From NCBI GenBank assembly GCA_934148995.1, contig CAKPDM010000004.1:1-64000 (forward strand): a stretch of 64,000 nucleotides of DNA. Reading direction: 5' to 3'. The position numbers were made by a program, and so were the translations under genes. The notes under the pieces were generated by a model that did not search any database, was not told where the DNA came from, and saw only the letters and a program-made list of their open reading frames with translations. The stretch is from an uncultured Bacilli bacterium (lineage in GTDB: Bacteria; Bacillota_I; Bacilli_A; RF39; UBA660). Within the stretch, counting starts at the first letter, position 1, and the number at the start of each line of letters is the position of its first letter. This document shows positions 60,175 to 64,000 of the stretch, piece by piece.

Positions 60175-60809
60175 TGTTAGTTAGTGCATCATTTTTAAGT
60201 AGTAAAGATATTCCTAAGTTTTTAACTAAACTTAATGATACAGACATTAATTATATTCATGTTGATGTTATGGATGGCGTTTATGTTAAAAATAAAACAA
60301 TGCCTTTTAGAGAAATGCGTCATATAAGTGATTATACTAGTAAGAGACTAGATGTTCATTTAATGGTTAAGAATCCATTAAAGTATATATCTGATTATGC
60401 TTCACTTAATACTGAATATATTACTATTCATAAGGATATAGAAGATGATTTATTAACTTGTCTTAAGGAGATAAAGAGTTATTATATAAAGACAGGAATT
60501 GCTCTTAAAGAAGAAGATGAAATCAAAGATATAATTTCATATCTACCTTATATAGATTTAATTTTGATAATGTCTGTAACACCAGGAGCAGGTGGTCAGA
60601 GTTTTCAAGATGAAGCCGTTTCTAAAATGAAAGAAGCACAAATCTTAAAGAAGGAATATAGTAAAGATTTCTCTTTTATTGTTAGTGTTGATGGTGGAAT
60701 AAATGCCGATACTATTGCAAAAGTTAATAACTATGTTGATATGGTAGTGAGTGGTAGTTATTTATCTAATTCAGCTAATTTACAAGAGACGATTGCTACT
60801 TTACGATAG
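60174..60809 (+). CDS. rpe: Ribulose-phosphate 3-epimerase
   Basis: A 211-aa TIM-barrel enzyme interconverting ribulose 5-phosphate and xylulose 5-phosphate. Motifs: YIHVDVMDGVYVKNKT, LDVHLMVKNP, MSVTPGAGGQSFQ and VDGGINADT with the metal-binding His and Asp. It is slightly shorter than usual (about 220). It closes the prpC-prkC-rsgA-rpe unit. Confidence 0.94.
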   Translation: MLVSASFLSSKDIPKFLTKLNDTDINYIHVDVMDGVYVKNKTMPFREMRHISDYTSKRLDVHLMVKNPLKYISDYASLNTEYITIHKDIEDDLLTCLKEIKSYYIKTGIALKEEDEIKDIISYLPYIDLILIMSVTPGAGGQSFQDEAVSKMKEAQILKKEYSKDFSFIVSVDGGINADTIAKVNNYVDMVVSGSYLSNSANLQETIATLR

Positions 60810-60828
60810 AAAAAAAATAGTTTATAAT
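60800..60828 (+). promoter_or_regulatory. Promoter of the 60854 gene
   Basis: TTTACG (60800-60805), 17-bp spacer and TATAAT (60823-60828). The -35 overlaps the end of rpe. Confidence 0.55.
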
Positions 60829-60853
60829 TGAAAGAGAATAGGGAGGGAAGCAA

Positions 60854-61834
60854 ATGAATAATAATGAAAATAATACAAATCAAGTAAATACTAGTCAGAA
60901 CATAGTTCCTAGTAATAATGTAGTTCCAGTACCTGATAATACTGCTTCAAATTTAAATCAACAAGTGGCTCCTCAACAACAATTTGAAAAAACAGCTGAA
61001 ATACCAGTTCTTAATGGCAGTAATGAAGTTCAAAATCCAAGTAATATAAATACACAGCCGGTAATAAATCAGCAACCCCAACAGGTAGTTACTAATCCTC
61101 AAAATGTTACTCCGCAGACTAAAGTGGTTAAAGTGGAACAAGTAAAGGAAGTAGTAAAAGAAGTACCAGTGGCAAGTGTTAGTACCCCAAATGTATCACA
61201 GGTACAACAACCAACTACACCTCCACAACCAGAGGTAACTCCAGAGGCTGCTAAAACAGAGGTAGTAGTTAAACAAAAATCAAGTAAATTCAGCTCATTT
61301 TTATTGATATTATTTATCATTTTCTTATTTGCATTTGTTTATTATTTACCTGATATAAGTCAGTTCATTGAAAACTATAAGAAAGAAAAAAGTGGTATTG
61401 AAGATGGTTCTATGAAGAGTGGAACTATGACTTGTACTCTTACTAAAGAAAACAATGGTGATTTAAGTACAACTTATGAAATGACACTTACCTACACTAA
61501 GAATAAATTGAAAAAGACTGATCAAGTAATTTCATATAAGTTAACTGATAATGCTAAAAGTACAGAGACACTAAGTGACTCACAAGCAACTTGTCAAAAT
61601 TTAAAAGCTGCTTTAGATCCTGTAGAAGGTGTTGATGTTGCTTGTACAGAAACGGCAGTGTTACAAAAAACTACTCAAAGTATTGATTATACTAAGTTTA
61701 ATGCTGATTCATTTGATACTAATGTAGCAGAGTATGAGGGGTTCTATCCTGAGTATCAATTAGATCAAAGTGCCGTTGCTATTAGAAAAAATCTAGAAGA
61801 AGCAGGTTATAGTTGTATAGCTAGAGAATATTAA
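60854..61834 (+). CDS. Membrane protein with a long Gln/Asn/Pro-rich cytoplasmic arm
   Basis: A 326-aa protein. Residues 1-145 are a disordered cytoplasmic arm rich in Asn, Gln, Pro and Val, with repeats of the type VKVEQVKEVVKEVPV. A helix follows (about 150-168) and then an outer domain of about 150 residues with four Cys. No family is recognised. Disordered arm plus outer Cys domain resembles some proteins of the 18-45 kb locus. GGGAGG precedes the ATG; a terminator follows. Confidence 0.7.
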   Translation: MNNNENNTNQVNTSQNIVPSNNVVPVPDNTASNLNQQVAPQQQFEKTAEIPVLNGSNEVQNPSNINTQPVINQQPQQVVTNPQNVTPQTKVVKVEQVKEVVKEVPVASVSTPNVSQVQQPTTPPQPEVTPEAAKTEVVVKQKSSKFSSFLLILFIIFLFAFVYYLPDISQFIENYKKEKSGIEDGSMKSGTMTCTLTKENNGDLSTTYEMTLTYTKNKLKKTDQVISYKLTDNAKSTETLSDSQATCQNLKAALDPVEGVDVACTETAVLQKTTQSIDYTKFNADSFDTNVAEYEGFYPEYQLDQSAVAIRKNLEEAGYSCIAREY

Positions 61835-61866
61835 TTCATGAGTACTAAACTTATGAATTTTTTTTG
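61833..61866 (+). terminator. Rho-independent terminator
   Basis: A 10-bp stem (61833-61842 with 61850-61859, one G-T), loop TACTAAA, then a run of T to 61865. It ends the 60854 gene. Confidence 0.82.
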
Positions 61867-61958
61867 ATTGTAAAATGTCAAAAATACTGATATTTGATAA
61901 GATAGGAAGTGACTGTTAGTAATGTATCATATTTCTTTAGTTAACTCAAAATTAACCT

Positions 61959-61967
61959 GGGGGGGGG
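61959..61967 (+). repeat. Homopolymer of nine G upstream of a surface protein gene
   Basis: Nine consecutive G in an otherwise AT-rich leader, 110 bases before the secreted protein at 62077. It is flanked by an inverted repeat GTTAA/TTAAC on the left and TAGTATT/AATACTA (61975-61981/61989-61995) on the right. G tracts of this length are typical slippage sites. Confidence 0.8.
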
Positions 61968-62021
61968 TACTTATTAGTATTAAGTAGCAATACTACTTTC
62001 TTTCATAGTGTAAAAATAATG

Positions 62022-62049
62022 GAATAGGAATAATCTTATTCTGTTTTTT
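62022..62049 (+). terminator. Terminator-like hairpin in the leader of the 62077 gene
   Basis: A 7-bp stem (62022-62028 with 62035-62041, one G-T), loop AATAAT, then TGTTTTTTG. It stands just before the ribosome-binding site, so it may be an attenuator or the end of a small transcript. Confidence 0.6.
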
Positions 62050-62076
62050 GTGTTTAAAGAAAGGAAAGGTAGTAAG

Positions 62077-63282
62077 ATGAAAAAGAAATATATTTTAATA
62101 ATGAGTTTGATATTAGTATTAATAATTATCTTAGGAGTAAGTTATGCATTATTACAAAAAAATATAGTAGGAGATAGTAATAAAGTTATTTATCAAGTAG
62201 GAGATTTAGAGGTTAAATTAGATGAAACTGGTTCTAAAGATATAAGTTTAGAGAATGCTCTTCCAACAGAAGATAGTGATGGATTAAAAAATAAATCATA
62301 CAATTTTTCAGTGATAAATAATAGTAAAACAGATTTATTATATACAATATATTTGGAAGATGATACTGACGCAAAGAGTAAATGTGGAAGTGATTGTGAA
62401 TTGATGTCTAAAAATTATATGAAGTATAGTTTAGAGCAAGCTGATAAAACAGTTGTTACTAGTAATTTATCATCAGATAAAATATATACTGGTATTATTG
62501 GTGGTAATGCTAAAAATGAATTTAAATTAAAGCTATGGTTATCAATCGATGCCGATAATAATGCGATGGGAAAATACTATTTTGGAAAGTTAAAAGTAGT
62601 GATAGAGCAAGTTGGAAAAGAGAAAATCAACCAATTATGTAAGGAATCAGGTGGGGATTTTGTTGTTGATTCTGAATGTAGAAAGTATTATGTTAAATTA
62701 AACAATTTTATTAAAAACTCTGATTTTTCGGATGGAACTAATGGTTGGGCGCTTAATGATGGAGCTGTTTTTAAGGAAGTCAGTAACTCTATTGTTAAGA
62801 TTGATTGTTCAAAAGGGACAAGCTCTTGTGGTATTTATCAAAATCCGTTGGCACTTTCAACTTTAAACCATAAATACTATATTTATCAATCAATTAAAAG
62901 TACATCACCGACTAAATTTTTTGTTCTTGGTATAGAAAGTATTTATACACTATTAGCTGGTACCTTAAACGATAACGAATGGCATAATTTCTCACACATA
63001 TTAACTTATGATGAAAATATGAAGAAAGTTGTTGACAGTAATGCTTATCATGCCTATGTAATTTATACTCAAAGTGAATTTTCTAAAGAGTTTTATACAA
63101 GAAATCCACTCTTTGTAGATTTAACTTTAATGTTTGGTGAAGGAAACGAGCCATCAAAGGAGTGGTGTGACAAAAACTTAAATAGTTATATTAAATATAA
63201 TACTGTTGGAACAGAGGTTTCCATTAGTGATATAAACTATACTGGTAAGACTAGTTATTATGATGTAATTAATATTTCTTGA
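62077..63282 (+). CDS. TasA/camelysin-like secreted protein with C-terminal carbohydrate-binding-like domain
   Basis: A 401-aa protein starting at ATG 62077 with a GGAAAGG site. An N-terminal helix (about 5-24) ends in ILGVSYALLQKNIVGDSN, close to SipW-dependent signal peptides, and a TasA-like beta domain (about 30-195) follows. The C-terminal part (about 205-401) has NSDFSDGTNGWALND and DLTLMFGEGNEPSKEW, a motif common in phage tail and surface proteins with jelly-roll carbohydrate-binding modules. It is probably a cell-surface or matrix protein. Confidence 0.68.
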   Translation: MKKKYILIMSLILVLIIILGVSYALLQKNIVGDSNKVIYQVGDLEVKLDETGSKDISLENALPTEDSDGLKNKSYNFSVINNSKTDLLYTIYLEDDTDAKSKCGSDCELMSKNYMKYSLEQADKTVVTSNLSSDKIYTGIIGGNAKNEFKLKLWLSIDADNNAMGKYYFGKLKVVIEQVGKEKINQLCKESGGDFVVDSECRKYYVKLNNFIKNSDFSDGTNGWALNDGAVFKEVSNSIVKIDCSKGTSSCGIYQNPLALSTLNHKYYIYQSIKSTSPTKFFVLGIESIYTLLAGTLNDNEWHNFSHILTYDENMKKVVDSNAYHAYVIYTQSEFSKEFYTRNPLFVDLTLMFGEGNEPSKEWCDKNLNSYIKYNTVGTEVSISDINYTGKTSYYDVINIS

Positions 63283-63319
63283 AAAAATTAAAATTTTACT
63301 TTTTTAGGGTAGATTTTGC

Positions 63320-63350
63320 AAATTCGGGTACTTGTTCGACCTGAATTTTT
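63320..63350 (+). terminator. Rho-independent terminator after the 62077 gene
   Basis: A 10-bp stem (63320-63329 with 63339-63348, one G-T), 9-base loop, and T residues. Confidence 0.72.
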
Positions 63351-63439
63351 CATTTTGCCAACGAAATTTAGTAAATTGAGGGGTATATACTAGGGGAAAA
63401 TACAAAATTTCTGATTTGCTATTTGGTTTTGAACCTGTT

Positions 63440-63481
63440 AAGATGGTGTCACTTTTTCGAAAAAGCAAAAATAATCATCTT
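63440..63481 (+). other. Nested inverted repeat before the Rpn-like gene
   Basis: Outer arms AAGATG (63440-63445)/CATCTT (63476-63481) enclose the perfect palindrome CTTTTTCGAAAAAG (63452-63465). No T tract follows. It lies 17 bases before the next start codon and could be an operator or leader structure. Confidence 0.4.
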
Positions 63482-63497
63482 ATGAAAGGAGCCAAAT

Positions 63498-64000
63498 ATG
63501 AACAATAATTTTATTAGTATCTTATCGGATACAACTATGAAATATCTTATGAAAGAAGAAAGGACAAGAAATATCTATCTCGAGTTATTCAGTCATATAA
63601 TTGGTATTGATTTATCTAATTATAAGATTATTGATAATGAGTTAAATAGCGGCAATAAAAGAAAAGATTATCGTCTTGACTTATTATTAGAAGAAGGAGA
63701 TATTATTGTTAATGTCGAAATCAATAAATCGATGGAGAATTATACGACTGTAAAGAATCTTACTTATGCTTTTCGTCTGGCGGGTAGTAGATTAGAGCAA
63801 GGTGAAAAATATACTACTAAAGAAGTAATTCAAATTAGTTTAAATAATGATAAATTTGAACATAATGATACCGTTTTAGAATATGAATTAATGAATAGAA
63901 AATATAATTTAGTAAAAAATGGTATCAAAATTTATGATGTATACCTAGTAAATTACAAAGACATTTGTTATACTGGAGCTAACGAAGACGAAATGCTATT
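63498..64000 (+). CDS. Rpn/PD-(D/E)XK nuclease-family protein (partial)
   Basis: The first 167 residues; the gene runs off the right edge. The N-terminus FISILSDTTMKYLMKEERTR and the nuclease-like core YRLDLLLEEGDIIVNVEINK fit the Rpn/PD-(D/E)XK transposase-like family (PF12784). The core keeps Asp and Glu but shows Asn where a Lys or Gln is usual. AAAGGAG precedes the ATG. These proteins are often multicopy and linked to recombination or phage defence. Confidence 0.72.
   Translation, partial: MNNNFISILSDTTMKYLMKEERTRNIYLELFSHIIGIDLSNYKIIDNELNSGNKRKDYRLDLLLEEGDIIVNVEINKSMENYTTVKNLTYAFRLAGSRLEQGEKYTTKEVIQISLNNDKFEHNDTVLEYELMNRKYNLVKNGIKIYDVYLVNYKDICYTGANEDEML

Noticed and set aside
1..64000. 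CRISPR arrays, rRNA genes or insertion sequences
   Set aside because: No regular spaced repeats, rRNA motifs or transposase with inverted ends were seen. The Rpn-like fragment at the right edge is the only mobile-linked family.
1..64000. Mycoplasma-type code with TGA as Trp
   Set aside because: Several conserved genes, for example yqfD and spoVAC, end at TGA, and Trp positions use TGG.

Overview
The window is a low-GC (roughly 30%) Gram-positive chromosome segment with almost no gap between genes. It uses the standard bacterial code: TGG encodes Trp and TGA acts as a stop. The sporulation genes (yqfC-yqfD, spoVAC-spoVAD-spoVAE, a SigF/SigG-like sigma factor), a PrkC/PrpC pair, a BceAB-like module and the rpsU-to-recO gene order point to a spore-forming member of the Bacilli, perhaps an Erysipelotrichales/RF39-like gut lineage. 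The lineage call is inference only.

Layout. 1-0.3 kb: the start of an unknown minus-strand gene and tRNA-Gly(TCC). 0.3-3.8 kb: a small bacteriocin locus with a two-headed XRE regulator, a peptidase-containing ABC exporter that appears to start at ATT, a membrane accessory, two double-glycine peptides and a tiny membrane peptide. 3.8-12.6 kb: housekeeping run rpsU-yqfC-yqfD-vanZ-like-ybeY-dgkA-era-yqzL-recO, a PAP2-DgkA fusion, glyS and a glutamine amidotransferase. 12.6-17.9 kb: infC-rpmI-rplT behind an attenuator, rpsB-tsf and typA. L20 and S2 carry the same extra C-terminal domain.

18.4-44.7 kb is the most unusual part: about 22 co-oriented genes that combine a Tad/Flp pilus-type machine (CpaB, CpaF ATPase, TadB, TadC, TadZ-like, pilin-like and TadE-like proteins) with type IV secretion parts (VirB2/TrbC-like proteins, TrbL/VirB6, PrgI, a VirB4 split in two genes, VirD4). 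It also has a sortase, a large Cys-rich secreted protein, a SpoIID-C39 peptidoglycan-remodelling fusion and paralogous membrane proteins near both ends. No relaxase, integrase or origin of transfer is visible, so conjugation is not the obvious role. A hybrid pilus or secretion machine is the main hypothesis.

45-49.9 kb: spoVA genes behind a forespore-type promoter, an unknown secreted protein, a sporulation-type sigma factor and a HipA/CtkA-like kinase with a small partner. 50-55.7 kb: an ABC transporter with a two-component system and a broken Fic gene. 55.7-60.8 kb: rlmN-prpC-prkC-rsgA-rpe. 60.8-64 kb: a membrane protein, a TasA-like secreted protein preceded by a run of nine G, and the start of an Rpn/PD-(D/E)XK nuclease-family gene.
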